Assembly (NCBI RefSeq): GCF_019039105.1
Contig: NZ_JAHPIV010000012.1
Span: 1-64,000 of the forward strand
Reading direction: 5' to 3'
Source of the DNA: Desertibacillus haloalkaliphilus
Lineage (GTDB): Bacteria; Bacillota; Bacilli; Bacillales; KJ1-10-99
DNA: 64,000 nucleotides
Shown here piece by piece: positions 26,781-36,691 of the stretch; within the stretch, counting starts at the first letter, position 1, and every line of letters begins with the position of its first letter. Both the position numbers and the translations under genes were made by a program. The notes under the pieces were generated by a model. That model made no database searches and had not been told where the DNA came from. It was given only the letters and a program-made list of their open reading frames with translations.

Positions 26781-28670
26781 ATGGATGTAGAAACGATAAA
26801 AGACCCCAGATTCTTAAAAAATTACTCGACCGGACAACTTGAAAGCTTATCGAAGGACATACGCGAGTTTTTAATTGAAAAATTATCGGTGACAGGTGGC
26901 CATTTAGGCCCGAATTTAGGTGTTGTTGAACTTACACTTGTCCTTCATCACCTTTTCGAAAGTCCAAAAGATAAAATTATCTGGGATGTCGGTCACCAGG
27001 CGTACGTTCATAAAATTTTAACTGGTCGTGCAAATCGATTTGATGAGCTCCGCCAATATAAAGGATTGTGTGGATTTCCAAAACGAGATGAAAGCGAGCA
27101 TGATGTTTGGGAAACGGGTCATAGTTCGACTTCATTATCATCAGCGATGGGGATGGCTGTTGCCAGAGATATAAAAGGTACTGATGATAATGTCGTTGCC
27201 GTTATTGGGGACGGTGCCCTCACTGGAGGAATGGCTTTAGAAGCTCTCAATCATATTGGCCATGAACAAAAGGATTTAATTGTTGTTCTAAATGATAATG
27301 AAATGTCAATTGCTCCGAATGTCGGTGCCTTGCATAATGTGTTAGGCCGATTGAGAACTGCGGGTAAGTACCAAAAAGCAAAAGAAGAGCTTGAATTTCT
27401 TATTAAGAAAATCCCTGCGTTTGGTGGGAAGCTTGCAACAACGGCTGAACGTGTGAAAGATAGCTTGAAATACTTGTTAGTATCTGGAATATTCTTTGAA
27501 GAAATGGGCTTTACGTATTTAGGACCAGTTGACGGACACGATCTTGAAGATTTAAAAGAGAATATTCAGTATGCGAAGAAGACAAAGGGACCTGTCCTTA
27601 TACATGTCCTCACGAAAAAAGGAAAAGGCTACGCGCCTGCTGAAAATGATGCTAAGGGAACTTGGCATGGCCTCGGTCCATATAAGATTGAATCCGGAGA
27701 AGTCGTAAAAAAGCCTGGTCCACCAAGCTATAGTGGCGTTTTTAGTGAATCGCTAAAGAAATCAGCGAGAAAAGATGATCGGATCGTTGCGATTACTGCT
27801 GCGATGCCAGGTGGAACAAAGCTCGACCAGTTCGCACAAGAGTTTCCAGATCGAATGTTTGATGTAGGGATCGCGGAACAACATGCAACAACGATGGCTG
27901 GGGGACTTGCAACACAAGGGTTGAAGCCGGTGTTTGCGGTATATTCAACGTTTTTACAACGAGGTTATGATCAAGTCGTGCATGACATCTGTCGTCAAAA
28001 CTTAAATGTATTCTTTGCGATCGATAGAGCTGGTTTAGTTGGTGCAGATGGAGAAACGCACCAAGGTGTATTCGATATCGCCTATTTACGTCATATTCCA
28101 AATATGACCATTTTGGCACCTAAAGATGAAAATGAATTACAGCATATGGTCTATACGGCAACACAATACGATGATGGACCAATTGCTGTTCGTTATCCAA
28201 GAGGGAATGGGTATGGTGTGAAGATGGATGAAGAATTAAAAGAAATTCCAATTGGAAAGTGGGAGGTTCTCCAAGACGGGGCAGATGTTGCGATCTTAAC
28301 TTTTGGTACGATGATCCCTGTAGCCACTGAAGCTGCTGAATTACTGGAAAAAGAGGGTATTTTTGTAAAAGTGATTAATGCCCGTTCGATTAAACCGCTA
28401 GATGAACCAATGCTAACAGAACTTGCGGAGCAAAACACTCAGGTGATTACGCTTGAAGAGGCTTCGGTTCAAGGGAGCTTTGGGAGTGCGGTGCTTGAGT
28501 TCTTCCATGACAGTGGTTATCATGACATGACGGTTAAACGATTGGGGATACCAGATCGATTTATAGAACATGGAAGTGTCCCTCAATTATTAGAAGAAAT
28601 CGGTTTAACAACAAACCATGTCGTTGATCATGTAACAGAAATGATTCCAAGGAAAAAACAAAGGGCGTAA
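26781..28670 (+). CDS. dxs: 1-deoxy-D-xylulose-5-phosphate synthase
   Basis: A 629-residue thiamine-diphosphate enzyme that condenses pyruvate and glyceraldehyde-3-phosphate, the first step of the MEP isoprenoid pathway. The ThDP motif [18 protein letters not shown]...NDNEMS is at about residues 148-180. [17 protein letters not shown] near 362 and [15 protein letters not shown] near 415 are in the transketolase pyrimidine domain. It lies 15 bases after oapA and just before the TlyA-type gene, so it may be transcribed from the OLE promoter as well as from upstream. Confidence 0.96.
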   Translation: MDVETIKDPRFLKNYSTGQLESLSKDIREFLIEKLSVTGGHLGPNLGVVELTLVLHHLFESPKDKIIWDVGHQAYVHKILTGRANRFDELRQYKGLCGFPKRDESEHDVWETGHSSTSLSSAMGMAVARDIKGTDDNVVAVIGDGALTGGMALEALNHIGHEQKDLIVVLNDNEMSIAPNVGALHNVLGRLRTAGKYQKAKEELEFLIKKIPAFGGKLATTAERVKDSLKYLLVSGIFFEEMGFTYLGPVDGHDLEDLKENIQYAKKTKGPVLIHVLTKKGKGYAPAENDAKGTWHGLGPYKIESGEVVKKPGPPSYSGVFSESLKKSARKDDRIVAITAAMPGGTKLDQFAQEFPDRMFDVGIAEQHATTMAGGLATQGLKPVFAVYSTFLQRGYDQVVHDICRQNLNVFFAIDRAGLVGADGETHQGVFDIAYLRHIPNMTILAPKDENELQHMVYTATQYDDGPIAVRYPRGNGYGVKMDEELKEIPIGKWEVLQDGADVAILTFGTMIPVATEAAELLEKEGIFVKVINARSIKPLDEPMLTELAEQNTQVITLEEASVQGSFGSAVLEFFHDSGYHDMTVKRLGIPDRFIEHGSVPQLLEEIGLTTNHVVDHVTEMIPRKKQRA

Positions 28671-28673
28671 CAA

Positions 28674-29501
28674 ATGACAAAAAAAGAACGAGTAGATGTG
28701 TTACTTGTCGAGCAAGGGTTAGTTGAAACAAGAGAAAAAGCAAAGCGTTCCATTATGGCTGGCATTGTCTATGCTGAAAATGAGCGGATGGATAAACCGG
28801 GGATGAAGATTGATCGTCATACAGCGCTTAGAATAAAGGGGCAAGTGTTACCTTATGTTAGTCGTGGCGGTTTGAAGCTAGAAAAAGCGCTAAAAAGCTT
28901 TTCGTTAGATTTGCATGACAAAACGGTCATTGACATTGGGGCTTCAACAGGTGGTTTTACAGATTGCGCACTCCAACACGGAGCAAAGCTCGTCTATGCA
29001 CTTGATGTCGGTTATAATCAATTGGCATGGAAGTTAAGGGAAGATGAACGTGTCGAGGTGATGGAACGAACAAATTTCCGCTATGTAACGCGAAACGACT
29101 TAACACGAGGTTTACCCACATTTGCTACCATTGATGTGTCATTCATATCGTTACGATTAATATTGCCAGTTTTAAAAGAACTGTTAATGCCAAATAGTGA
29201 TGTCTCAACCCTTGTTAAACCTCAGTTTGAGGCCGGACGAGATGAGGTCGGGAAGAAAGGAATCGTTCGTGAGCCGCGGACTCATGAAAAAGTCCTCGAA
29301 GATATGATTCAGTTTGCATTGCAAGAAGGTTATGATGTCAAAGGCATAGACTTTTCACCAATAACCGGTGGTGAAGGAAATATTGAATTTTTGCTTCACT
29401 TACATTGGACAAACAGTGAGAATCTCGGGAAGTATCTTAGTGACCAAACACCTAAAGAGATCGTGAGTGAGGCACACCAACAGTTCCAACGTTCGAAATA
29501 A
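28674..29501 (+). CDS. yqxC: TlyA-family RNA 2'-O-methyltransferase
   Basis: A 275-residue protein with an N-terminal S4 RNA-binding domain (residues 6-65) and an FtsJ/RrmJ-like SAM methyltransferase domain. In that domain DIGASTGGFTDCALQHGA near residues 83-100 is the SAM loop and KPQFEAGRDEVGKKGIV is near 182. Members methylate ribosomal RNA, and the family was first annotated as haemolysin. It starts three bases after dxs and precedes ahrC and recN, as B. subtilis yqxC does. Methylation target in this species is unproven. Confidence 0.9.
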   Translation: MTKKERVDVLLVEQGLVETREKAKRSIMAGIVYAENERMDKPGMKIDRHTALRIKGQVLPYVSRGGLKLEKALKSFSLDLHDKTVIDIGASTGGFTDCALQHGAKLVYALDVGYNQLAWKLREDERVEVMERTNFRYVTRNDLTRGLPTFATIDVSFISLRLILPVLKELLMPNSDVSTLVKPQFEAGRDEVGKKGIVREPRTHEKVLEDMIQFALQEGYDVKGIDFSPITGGEGNIEFLLHLHWTNSENLGKYLSDQTPKEIVSEAHQQFQRSK

Positions 29502-29514
29502 TAGGAGGGGTGCT

Positions 29515-29540
29515 CTGAAAGGTTATGTATAGCCTTTCAG
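29515..29540 (+). terminator. Possible terminator after the TlyA-type gene
   Basis: CTGAAAGG (29515-29522) pairs with CCTTTCAG (29533-29540), and the stem can extend outward. The following sequence is pyrimidine-rich (CCCTTCTTCTTT) rather than a clean T-run. Confidence 0.5.
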
Positions 29541-29710
29541 GGGCCCTTCTTCTTTGTGTATAGGGCTAGAGGAGAGGTTCATTTTTATTCACTTTTTGTT
29601 ATGTTTATTTGTATATTTCCTTCTAGTAAGTTATTATACATATAGAACCGTTATACATGAACTGAATATGTTTGCATATATTTCACACTTTTTGCAGGAG
29701 GAACGATCAA

Positions 29711-30160
29711 ATGAATAAAGGGCAGCGTCATATAAAAATACGAGAAATCATTACGAATAATGAGGTTGAAACGCAAGATGATTTGGTAGCAGAGTTAAAA
29801 AATGCCGGTTATAATGTTACACAGGCAACCGTATCACGTGACATTAAGGAGCTCCACCTTGTTAAGGTACCGATGATAGATGGACGTTATAAATATAGCT
29901 TACCAGCAGATCAGCGCTTTAACCCTTTACAAAAATTAAAGCGAGCATTGATGGATAGCTTCGTTAGTATCGACCGATCCGATAACCTAATTGTTATGAA
30001 AACGCTACCGGGAAATGCCAATGCTGTTGGGGCTTTAATCGACAATTTAGATTGGAGCGAGATCCTCGGAACCATTTGTGGTGATGATACGATCCTTATT
30101 ATTAGTCGATCGAAAGAAGAGAGTCCGATTATTACTGAACGTTTTTTAGAAATGTTATAG
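29711..30160 (+). CDS. ahrC: Arginine repressor/activator AhrC (ArgR)
   Basis: A 149-residue hexameric regulator of arginine synthesis and breakdown. The N-terminal winged helix includes ETQDDLV and [17 protein letters not shown] (residues 20-55). The C-terminal arginine-binding domain has [12 protein letters not shown] near residues 122-133. The ATG at 29711 follows GCAGGAGG and gives the exact B. subtilis length; the longer frame from 29672 is rejected. A loose TGAAT...TTTCA pair just upstream could be an autoregulatory site. A likely target in the window is artPQR. Confidence 0.95.
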   Translation: MNKGQRHIKIREIITNNEVETQDDLVAELKNAGYNVTQATVSRDIKELHLVKVPMIDGRYKYSLPADQRFNPLQKLKRALMDSFVSIDRSDNLIVMKTLPGNANAVGALIDNLDWSEILGTICGDDTILIISRSKEESPIITERFLEML

Positions 30161-30188
30161 AACAACCTCTAAAGGGACGTGATTAGAG

Positions 30189-31922
30189 ATGTTAGTCGAA
30201 TTATCCATTAAGAATTTTGCAATAATTGATCAGTTAACACTTTCTTTTGAACGAGGTTTAACTGTACTCACTGGGGAAACGGGTGCAGGAAAGTCAATTA
30301 TTATTGATGCGATCGGCCTCCTTATTGGTGGACGAGGATCGGCGGAATTTGTTCGTCACGGAACAAAACGTGCTGAAATTGAGGGATTATTTACATTGGA
30401 TGATCAACACTCATCCCTAGAAAAAGCACGTGAATTAGGAATTGAAGTTGAAGATGACATGTTAATTTTACGTCGTGATATTACAAAGCAAGGGAAAAGT
30501 ATTTGCCGAATTAATGGGAAATTAGTGACGATAGCAATTTTGCGTGAAATTGGACAAAGTCTGGTTGATATTCATGGACAGCATGAACATCAATCGTTAA
30601 TGCAAACGGAGCGCCATATTTCACTGCTTGATCAATTTGCCAAAGAACAACTAAATGAAACTTTAAATGAATATCAGCAACTTTATAAATCGTTTCGACA
30701 ATTGTCTGAACAGTTGAAACAGTTAACTGAAAACGAGCAACAAATGGCCCACCGTTTAGATTTGATTCAGTACCAATTAGCTGAAATAGAAAAGGCGGGA
30801 TTACAGCCTAATGAAGATGAAGAATTACAAGCGGAAAAGTACAAACTAGCCAACAGCGAGAAGCTGTATAAAGCTCTTCATGATGGATATCATAGCTTAT
30901 ACGGAGAAGGTAAAAGTTTGGAGTGGCTTTCTTTAGCTATGGGGCAACTGGAAGAAGCCGCTACAATTGATAAGGATTTACAAATGTTACACGAAACGAT
31001 TAGCAATTGTTTTTATTTGTTAGAAGAAGCAACCTTTTCGATTCGCGATCATTTTGAAGGGCTAGAGTTTGATCCGAATCGATTGGAATTTATTGAAGTT
31101 CGTTTAAATGAAATTAACGGTTTAAAACGGAAGTATGGAGAAGACGTTATTGAAATTTTAGAATATGCAGCCAACATCGAAGAGGAAATTGATTCCCTTA
31201 TGAATAAAGACGACCGGGTACAGAAGCTTCATGGTCAACTAGAAATGATCGCATTGGACCTTCTTGTTGAAGCGAATGCGTTAACAAAATGCCGTGAACG
31301 TGCAGCAGAATTATTAATTGCTGCTGTTCATGACGAGTTGCAGGCTCTTTATATGGAAAAAACGCGGTTTCAAATCGAAATAACCGAACGTGAAGCGACA
31401 ATGAAAGACCCTGTGATTGAGGGAAAACCGCGACACTTTGGTGAGGATGGAATTGATAAGGTCGAATTTAAGATATCAACGAATCCTGGTGAGCCTCTAA
31501 AACCGCTAGCAAAAATTGCTTCCGGCGGTGAAATTTCCAGAATTATGCTAGCCTTAAAAACGATTTTTTCAAGTCATCAAGGAGTCACGTCGTTAATTTT
31601 TGACGAAGTCGATACCGGGGTAAGTGGGAGAGTCGCTCAAGCGATTGCAGAAAAGATTCATAACATATCGATAGGCTCCCAAGTGTTATGCATTACCCAC
31701 CTCCCTCAAGTTGCAGCTATGGCCGATACACATTTATATATTTATAAGGAGCAACAAGGCGATCGAACAGAAACAAGGGTCACGTCTTTAGATATCGATG
31801 AAAAAATCGGAGAAGTGGCGAGAATGATCTCGGGTGTTGAAATTACTGATTTGACAAAGAAGCATGCTCAAGAGTTGCTTGATTTAGCAACTAAAATAAA
31901 AATCCAATCGATGAAAAGCTAA
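30189..31922 (+). CDS. recN: DNA repair protein RecN
   Basis: A 577-residue SMC-like ATPase acting early in double-strand-break repair. Walker A (GETGAGKS) is near residue 30. Two coiled-coil arms occupy about residues 150-380. The ABC signature ASGGEISRIMLALK near 436 and Walker B SLIFDEVDTG near 463 complete the head. It starts 28 bases after ahrC and ends at a terminator. Confidence 0.95.
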   Translation: MLVELSIKNFAIIDQLTLSFERGLTVLTGETGAGKSIIIDAIGLLIGGRGSAEFVRHGTKRAEIEGLFTLDDQHSSLEKARELGIEVEDDMLILRRDITKQGKSICRINGKLVTIAILREIGQSLVDIHGQHEHQSLMQTERHISLLDQFAKEQLNETLNEYQQLYKSFRQLSEQLKQLTENEQQMAHRLDLIQYQLAEIEKAGLQPNEDEELQAEKYKLANSEKLYKALHDGYHSLYGEGKSLEWLSLAMGQLEEAATIDKDLQMLHETISNCFYLLEEATFSIRDHFEGLEFDPNRLEFIEVRLNEINGLKRKYGEDVIEILEYAANIEEEIDSLMNKDDRVQKLHGQLEMIALDLLVEANALTKCRERAAELLIAAVHDELQALYMEKTRFQIEITEREATMKDPVIEGKPRHFGEDGIDKVEFKISTNPGEPLKPLAKIASGGEISRIMLALKTIFSSHQGVTSLIFDEVDTGVSGRVAQAIAEKIHNISIGSQVLCITHLPQVAAMADTHLYIYKEQQGDRTETRVTSLDIDEKIGEVARMISGVEITDLTKKHAQELLDLATKIKIQSMKS

Positions 31923-31944
31923 CCAATAAAGGCTAGCTTTTTTA
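31914..31944 (+). terminator. Terminator of recN
   Basis: AAAAGCTAACC (31914-31924) pairs with GGCTAGCTTTT (31931-31941) with one mismatch and runs into T. The stem includes the stop codon. Confidence 0.8.
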
Positions 31945-32026
31945 TTATTCAGCTGTTATAAATGACCGGTTGAAAGGTAACATTAGTAGTACAGCCATGA
32001 TGGAGGTGTGGTAAGGAGCGAGGAGA

Positions 32027-33349
32027 GTGAATCGATTGAAGGCAGAAAAAATTAGAAAAGTTATTGGTGTTATTCTCCTTGTTTTAGTCGTTGGAATTGG
32101 ATTTATTAAGCCAGTTCAAGAATATGTGAACATTCCAAATGAACTTGTGATGTTCGAAGGACAAAAAACAGAACTATTTTCCGTTTTACCAGCTTTTAGT
32201 GATGCAACGCTGAAGGCTAATAAAGATTTTTTAGTTTTTGATAAAAAGAAGGATGAATCTCTAGGTGAGGCTGTCACTGTCATGGGACAGCAGCAGGGGG
32301 ATGCGGACGTGACTGTGGAAATGGGAGGATTTCCGGTCAAAAACGTGGATGTAGATGTATTACCAGAGATCAAAGTCATACCAGGTGGGCAATCCATCGG
32401 GGTGAAATTAAATACGGTAGGCGTTCTAGTTGTGGGGCATCATTTAGTGCAAACAGACGAGGGTGAAAAATCACCCGGTGAACTTGCAGAAATTGAAGTC
32501 GGTGATATGATTACTAAAATCAATGGTGAGCCGATCGAAAAAATGAGTCAAGTCGCTTCGTATGTACAAGATGCTGGCGAAAAAGGTAAAGAGCTTGAAA
32601 TGGAAATAAATAGAGAGCAAGAAACATTAACAAAAAAATTAAAACCATTAAAAGCAAAAGGTGAAGATTCGTATCGAATGGGTTTGTATATTCGTGATTC
32701 TGCAGCCGGAGTAGGTACATTAACCTTTTATGATCCGGAATCAAAAAAGTATGGGGCTCTAGGTCATGTGATTTCAGATATTGATACAAAAAAGCCGATT
32801 ACTGTAAATGATGGGCAAATTATTCGCTCTTCAGTTAAGTCAATCGAAAAAGGGGCAAATGGTGACCCAGGCGAAAAGCTGGCTAATTTTTCAAAGGAAC
32901 GTCAAGTATTAGGGACAATTACTAAAAATAGCCCATTTGGGATTTTTGGTGAGCTAACTACAGATGAAGTCAGAAATAATGTTCAAGATCAAGAAATGCC
33001 AATTGCACTAGCTTCTCAAGTAAAAGAGGGTCCCGCAAAAATATTAACGGTTGTTGAAGGAGAAGAAGTTAAAGAATTTGATGTTGAGGTCGTAAGTTCG
33101 GTTCCGCAAAAGTTCCCAGCAACAAAAGGAATGGTAATAAAAGTTACGGATTCTAAGCTATTAGAAGCAACAGGCGGGATTGTCCAAGGAATGAGTGGGA
33201 GTCCGATTATTCAAGACGGCAAAGTGATTGGGGCTGTAACCCATGTTTTTGTCAATGATCCAACTTCAGGATACGGAGCCCACATCCAATGGATGTTACA
33301 GGAAGCGGGAATCGATATTGGGTTAGATAATGAAGCGAAGGCGAGTTAA
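32027..33349 (+). CDS. spoIVB: SpoIVB peptidase (S55)
   Basis: A 440-residue serine peptidase made in the forespore that signals to the mother cell by cleaving SpoIVFA, releasing pro-sigma-K processing. It has a signal-anchor helix (residues 11-27), a PDZ domain (about 115-205) and the S55 domain. His247 in ALGHVIS and Ser390 in GMSGSP are the catalytic residues by position. The GTG at 32027 follows AAGGAGCG; a TTG at 32036 is also possible. Expression is expected from sigma-F/sigma-G. It precedes spo0A as in B. subtilis. Confidence 0.95.
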   Translation: MNRLKAEKIRKVIGVILLVLVVGIGFIKPVQEYVNIPNELVMFEGQKTELFSVLPAFSDATLKANKDFLVFDKKKDESLGEAVTVMGQQQGDADVTVEMGGFPVKNVDVDVLPEIKVIPGGQSIGVKLNTVGVLVVGHHLVQTDEGEKSPGELAEIEVGDMITKINGEPIEKMSQVASYVQDAGEKGKELEMEINREQETLTKKLKPLKAKGEDSYRMGLYIRDSAAGVGTLTFYDPESKKYGALGHVISDIDTKKPITVNDGQIIRSSVKSIEKGANGDPGEKLANFSKERQVLGTITKNSPFGIFGELTTDEVRNNVQDQEMPIALASQVKEGPAKILTVVEGEEVKEFDVEVVSSVPQKFPATKGMVIKVTDSKLLEATGGIVQGMSGSPIIQDGKVIGAVTHVFVNDPTSGYGAHIQWMLQEAGIDIGLDNEAKAS

Positions 33350-33372
33350 AGAAAACTCGACTTCGCTTTTTT
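33335..33372 (+). terminator. Terminator of spoIVB
   Basis: GCGAAGGCGAGTT (33335-33347) pairs with AACTCGACTTCGC (33354-33366) with one mismatch, followed by six T. Confidence 0.88.
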
Positions 33373-33510
33373 GTGATAGTGCGTGAAACTGGGTGCTTAT
33401 ATGTGGAAAAGACCCGAATAACGGCTACTTCTCTAAGAAAAAATGTGATATGATTAATATTGGAATAAATATGACATATAGTTGTAGAAAAAACAAACAG
33501 TTACGATTCT

Positions 33511-33565
33511 TTTTCGACAAAACATACCCTGGATTAATTGTCAATTATCGAATAACGTCGAAAAA
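33511..33565 (+). promoter_or_regulatory. Cluster of 0A boxes upstream of spo0A
   Basis: TTTTCGACAAAA (33511-33522) is a perfect 0A box (TTTGTCGAAAA) on the minus strand. TATCGAAT (33547-33554) and CGTCGAAAAA (33556-33565) are near matches to TGTCGAA on the plus strand. Phosphorylated Spo0A is known to bind such boxes upstream of its own gene. The 356-bp gap also holds the spoIVB terminator and the sigma-H promoter. Confidence 0.7.
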
Positions 33566-33625
33566 CAGAGTATTTACGTTTAAATAAAAGATAAAGCAGA
33601 TTTTGTTTAGAAAAATAAAAAAATA

Positions 33626-33654
33626 AAAGGAATTTTCATGTGATTGTCGAAATT
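33626..33654 (+). promoter_or_regulatory. Sigma-H type promoter of spo0A with overlapping 0A box
   Basis: AAAGGAATT (33626-33634) and GTCGAAATT (33646-33654) are 11 bp apart, matching the sigma-H pattern RnAGGAWWW / RnnGAATWW with one mismatch. A 0A box TTGTCGAAA (33645-33653) overlaps the -10, so Spo0A could act directly there. Confidence 0.7.
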
Positions 33655-33705
33655 CTATAGTGGGGAAAAGCAAAAAAGATTAAAAATAATTTAGGAGGCT
33701 TGCTC

Positions 33706-34500
33706 GTGGGAACAGTTAAAGTGTGTGTTGCTGATGATAATCGAGAATTAGTAAATTTATTAAATGAGTACATATCTGCTCAGGAAGATATGGAAGTTGT
33801 TGGAGTAGCTTATAACGGTCAAGAGTGTTTGACGATTGTTGAAGAAAAAGAACCTGATGTTCTTATCCTTGATATTATTATGCCTCATTTGGATGGTTTA
33901 GCTGTATTAGAGAAAGTAAATCAAGCAGGCTTAAAGAAACGACCGAATATTATTATGTTAACAGCATTTGGTCAAGAGGACGTGACGAAAAAGGCTGTTG
34001 ATTTAGGAGCTTCATATTATATTTTAAAGCCTTTTGATATGGACACTTTGATCAACAATATTCGAGAGGTAAGTGGACAGAAGCAATCCTTTGTACAAAA
34101 TTCTGTTCAATTACAGACGCCACAAGCGAAGGCGGAAGATAAGCCTTTAAACCTTGATGCAAGCATAACTAACATCATTCACGAAATTGGTGTGCCGGCC
34201 CATATTAAAGGGTATATGTATCTGCGTGAAGCGATTACGATGGTCTATAATGACATTGAACTTCTTGGATCTATTACGAAGGTTCTCTATCCTGATATTG
34301 CGAAGAAGTTTAATACGACGTCTAGTCGAGTAGAGCGTGCGATCCGACATGCGATTGAAGTGGCTTGGAGTCGTGGTAATATTGAATCTATTTCTTCGTT
34401 ATTTGGCTACACGGTAAGTGTGACGAAGGCGAAACCAACGAACTCGGAGTTCATTGCGATGGTTGCAGATAAATTAAGAATTGAGCATAAAGTAAGTTGA
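33706..34500 (+). CDS. spo0A: Sporulation master regulator Spo0A
   Basis: A 264-residue response regulator that commits the cell to sporulation when phosphorylated by the phosphorelay. The receiver domain (residues 1-125) has acidic residues Asp10/Asp11, phosphorylated Asp56 ([10 protein letters not shown]) and Lys in ILKPFD. The DNA-binding domain (from about 150) includes [28 protein letters not shown]. The GTG at 33706 follows TTAGGAGG and gives B. subtilis numbering; the TTG at 33700 is too close to that site. The linker between domains is divergent, as is usual. Confidence 0.97.
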   Translation: MGTVKVCVADDNRELVNLLNEYISAQEDMEVVGVAYNGQECLTIVEEKEPDVLILDIIMPHLDGLAVLEKVNQAGLKKRPNIIMLTAFGQEDVTKKAVDLGASYYILKPFDMDTLINNIREVSGQKQSFVQNSVQLQTPQAKAEDKPLNLDASITNIIHEIGVPAHIKGYMYLREAITMVYNDIELLGSITKVLYPDIAKKFNTTSSRVERAIRHAIEVAWSRGNIESISSLFGYTVSVTKAKPTNSEFIAMVADKLRIEHKVS

Positions 34501-34530
34501 GCGAAAAACATGTAAACGAAATCATAATTC

Positions 34531-34587
34531 CAAAACACCTTTCTTCTATTTGATTGTTCAAATGGAGAAAGGTGTTTTGTTTTTTTA
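34531..34587 (+). terminator. Terminator of spo0A
   Basis: A 13-bp stem, CAAAACACCTTTC (34531-34543) with GAAAGGTGTTTTG (34567-34579), has an inner ATTTGA/TCAAAT pairing and is followed by a run of T. Confidence 0.9.
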
Positions 34588-34596
34588 ATACTATAT

Positions 34597-34720
34597 GGCG
34601 GAGTGGCTTCGGGGGAGAAAAATACTGAAGCAAGTTTACTCGCACCCCCTTAGGATGAAGTTAGTAGAGGAATGCACAGGAATAGAGGGAGCTAGGGCTA
34701 TTCTGAGTGTGCGCTAGCTA
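34597..34720. repeat. Dispersed repeat copy (rearranged)
   Basis: Three blocks shared with the repeat at 60284-60469 are visible: GGCGGAGTG (34597-34605), GTTTACTCGCACCCCCTT (34634-34651) and GAGTGTGCGCTAGCTA (34705-34720). Order and spacing differ, so it is a diverged or composite copy. The 277-bp gap between spo0A and the next gene holds only this and the spo0A terminator. Confidence 0.6.
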
Positions 34721-34777
34721 GGGGGAGACCAAAAGAATAGCGGCTTTAATCCCACTTCCATCCACTCATATATTATT

Positions 34778-34960
34778 TTAGCGTTGCTCTTCAACGACAT
34801 GTCGCTTAAACAGTTCGATGATTGCATCAGTCCCTACACTTAATGGCCGTACCGTTTCAATATCTCCAGAGGCTGGATGGTATGTAATCACAAATTCTTT
34901 ATCGTTATATATCGTTTGATAGACTTCTCTACCGCTGTCGCGTTCAATTAATTCGAACAT
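34778..34960 (-). CDS. Small hypothetical protein
   Basis: A 60-residue soluble protein with no motif that I recognise. It is divergent from the steA operon. A strong ribosome site (AAAGGGAGG) lies upstream of its ATG at 34960, which supports that it is real. Function unknown. Confidence 0.65.
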   Translation of the reverse strand: MFELIERDSGREVYQTIYNDKEFVITYHPASGDIETVRPLSVGTDAIIELFKRHVVEEQR

Positions 34961-35095
34961 ATCAGTTTCCTCCCTTTAATACGTTTTATTTATATTGTTT
35001 TCTAATACACATGAGTTATGCAAAAACTTCTAATGAGTGAAAAAGGTGTGATTGGCTCATACTATACGAAAGCAATACAGCAAGAGAGGCGATCC

Positions 35096-36217
35096 ATGTT
35101 GAAGCACTTGAAAATGATAGCTGGTATAGCGTACCAGGACAATAAAACGAAAGCTTTGATTAAGAGAATTCCGCGGAATGCAGTTGCGGTTGTTTGTCAT
35201 CGCGATATTGATGCCCTAGCAGCAGAAGGGTTAATTCATTCTCAAGTAAAAGCAGTAATTAACTTTAATGAATCAATGACAGGTACGTATGATCACGATG
35301 GCGTATGGAAGCTGTTAGAAGCTGGTATCCCAGTTTTTGATGCCTTTGGTCCGAAGCAAGATTTAGATCATCAGTATATTCACATCATAGATGGTGAATT
35401 GTATGTGCGAAATAATGGAACTTATGAAAAGGTAGCAGAAGTTTTTCAATATAGTTTTAATGTGGTTATACAAAGGAAAAGGCATGCCTGGAATAACCTA
35501 TCTGAGCAATATAGGGCTTTTGTTAATAATTCATTAACGCACGCTGAAAAGGAACTGCATCAATTTTTACACCCTATTGTTCAATTATCATTGCGAAAGA
35601 AAATGGAAGGGAAGGATGTATTAATTGTTGCTAGGGGTGAAGGCTATATGGATGACCTTAAGGCGTTCAAACGGTTGAGGGGTAAAAAAGAGGTTGTCAT
35701 TATAGCTGTTGATGGAGGTGCTGATGGATTACTCGCATGTCGTATGAAACCGGATTTTATTATCGGTGATATGGATTCGGTCAGTCGCAAGGCATTGACG
35801 GCAGGGGATCCACAGTTAATCGTTCATCGGTATTTGGATGGATCTTCTCCGGGAGAGGTACGGTTAAAACAGTTAGGGTTACGAGTCGACGCGATAACGT
35901 TTGTGGGAACCAGTGAAGATGTCGCACTCATTTTTTCCTATTGGGCAAAAGCGAACAAAATTTATATGATTGGTACCCGTTCGAGTATGAATGAGTTTTT
36001 AGAGAAAGGGAGACCAGGAATGGGTTCAAGTTTACTTGCGCGGATTCAGGCTGGGCATAAAATTGTCGATTTGAAGGGGATCCGTCATGTGATCAATGAA
36101 AACGACTACCCAATGCCAAAATTAGTGGCATTGCCTGCGTTCCTTTTATTCGCTCTTTATTTTGCAAGTCCTAAAATGGAACTATTAATCACAATAATTT
36201 TGCAAGTGATAAGGTAG
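35096..36217 (+). CDS. steA: SteA-like protein with thiamin pyrophosphokinase-type fold
   Basis: A 373-residue protein. The N-terminal half has the SteA family hallmarks (DNKTKALIKRIPRNAVAVVCHRDIDALAAEGL, then AVINFNESMTGTYDHDG). The middle carries a thiamin pyrophosphokinase-like core (VDGGADGLLACRMKPDFIIGDMDSVS near residues 210-235). One or two C-terminal membrane segments follow. In Corynebacterium, SteA and SteB act together in cell separation during division. The ATG at 35096 is preferred because GAGAGGCG lies upstream; an extended frame from 35018 lacks a ribosome site. First gene of a four-gene operon. Confidence 0.8.
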   Translation: MLKHLKMIAGIAYQDNKTKALIKRIPRNAVAVVCHRDIDALAAEGLIHSQVKAVINFNESMTGTYDHDGVWKLLEAGIPVFDAFGPKQDLDHQYIHIIDGELYVRNNGTYEKVAEVFQYSFNVVIQRKRHAWNNLSEQYRAFVNNSLTHAEKELHQFLHPIVQLSLRKKMEGKDVLIVARGEGYMDDLKAFKRLRGKKEVVIIAVDGGADGLLACRMKPDFIIGDMDSVSRKALTAGDPQLIVHRYLDGSSPGEVRLKQLGLRVDAITFVGTSEDVALIFSYWAKANKIYMIGTRSSMNEFLEKGRPGMGSSLLARIQAGHKIVDLKGIRHVINENDYPMPKLVALPAFLLFALYFASPKMELLITIILQVIR

Positions 36218-36226
36218 GATGATGAT

Positions 36227-36691
36227 ATGTGGAAACAAACAGTACAGATGTATATGGCAATTGGAGCAGCTGTCGCTGTCGGCATAATGATCGGGGTTCT
36301 CTTTGATAAGGAATGGTTGACAGAACAGCAACTCGCATATATTCAAAGTTTAAGGCAAGAAAATTCAGTCCTAAGTCAAGAGAGGGAACAGTGGTTAGCA
36401 TATGTTGAGGACGAATTAAAGCATATGGATGTTTTTGTTTCAGGAGACCGACAAAATGATGATCTCCTATACCATCTATTATCACAAGTTGGAATTAAAG
36501 CAACGACCATTCAAGAGCTTGATCCTGTCATGGAACGAAAGGGGATATTGATTACAATGGGGGAAGAACTAGATCTTCATGAGAATGAACTGCCTCACAT
36601 TGCATTAGAACAGATCCCTAATGATGGGCAAGATGTGTTGCAGTTATATGTTGCTTTGCTTCGTCTTAAAGGAGAGGTGTCTGATGGATAA
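36227..36691 (+). CDS. steB: SteB-like membrane-anchored protein
   Basis: A 154-residue protein with one N-terminal membrane helix (residues 9-27), a coiled coil (about 32-62) and a small extracytoplasmic domain. This layout resembles the SteB/MctB (copper transporter-like) family that partners SteA. It lies nine bases after steA and overlaps the next gene by eight bases. The family call rests mainly on layout and on the neighbouring steA. Confidence 0.7.
   Translation: MWKQTVQMYMAIGAAVAVGIMIGVLFDKEWLTEQQLAYIQSLRQENSVLSQEREQWLAYVEDELKHMDVFVSGDRQNDDLLYHLLSQVGIKATTIQELDPVMERKGILITMGEELDLHENELPHIALEQIPNDGQDVLQLYVALLRLKGEVSDG

Noticed and set aside
33393-33587. 64-codon frame upstream of spo0A
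   Set aside because: It overlaps the Spo0A-box region, has no good ribosome site and an atypical composition (many Lys, Asn, Phe).
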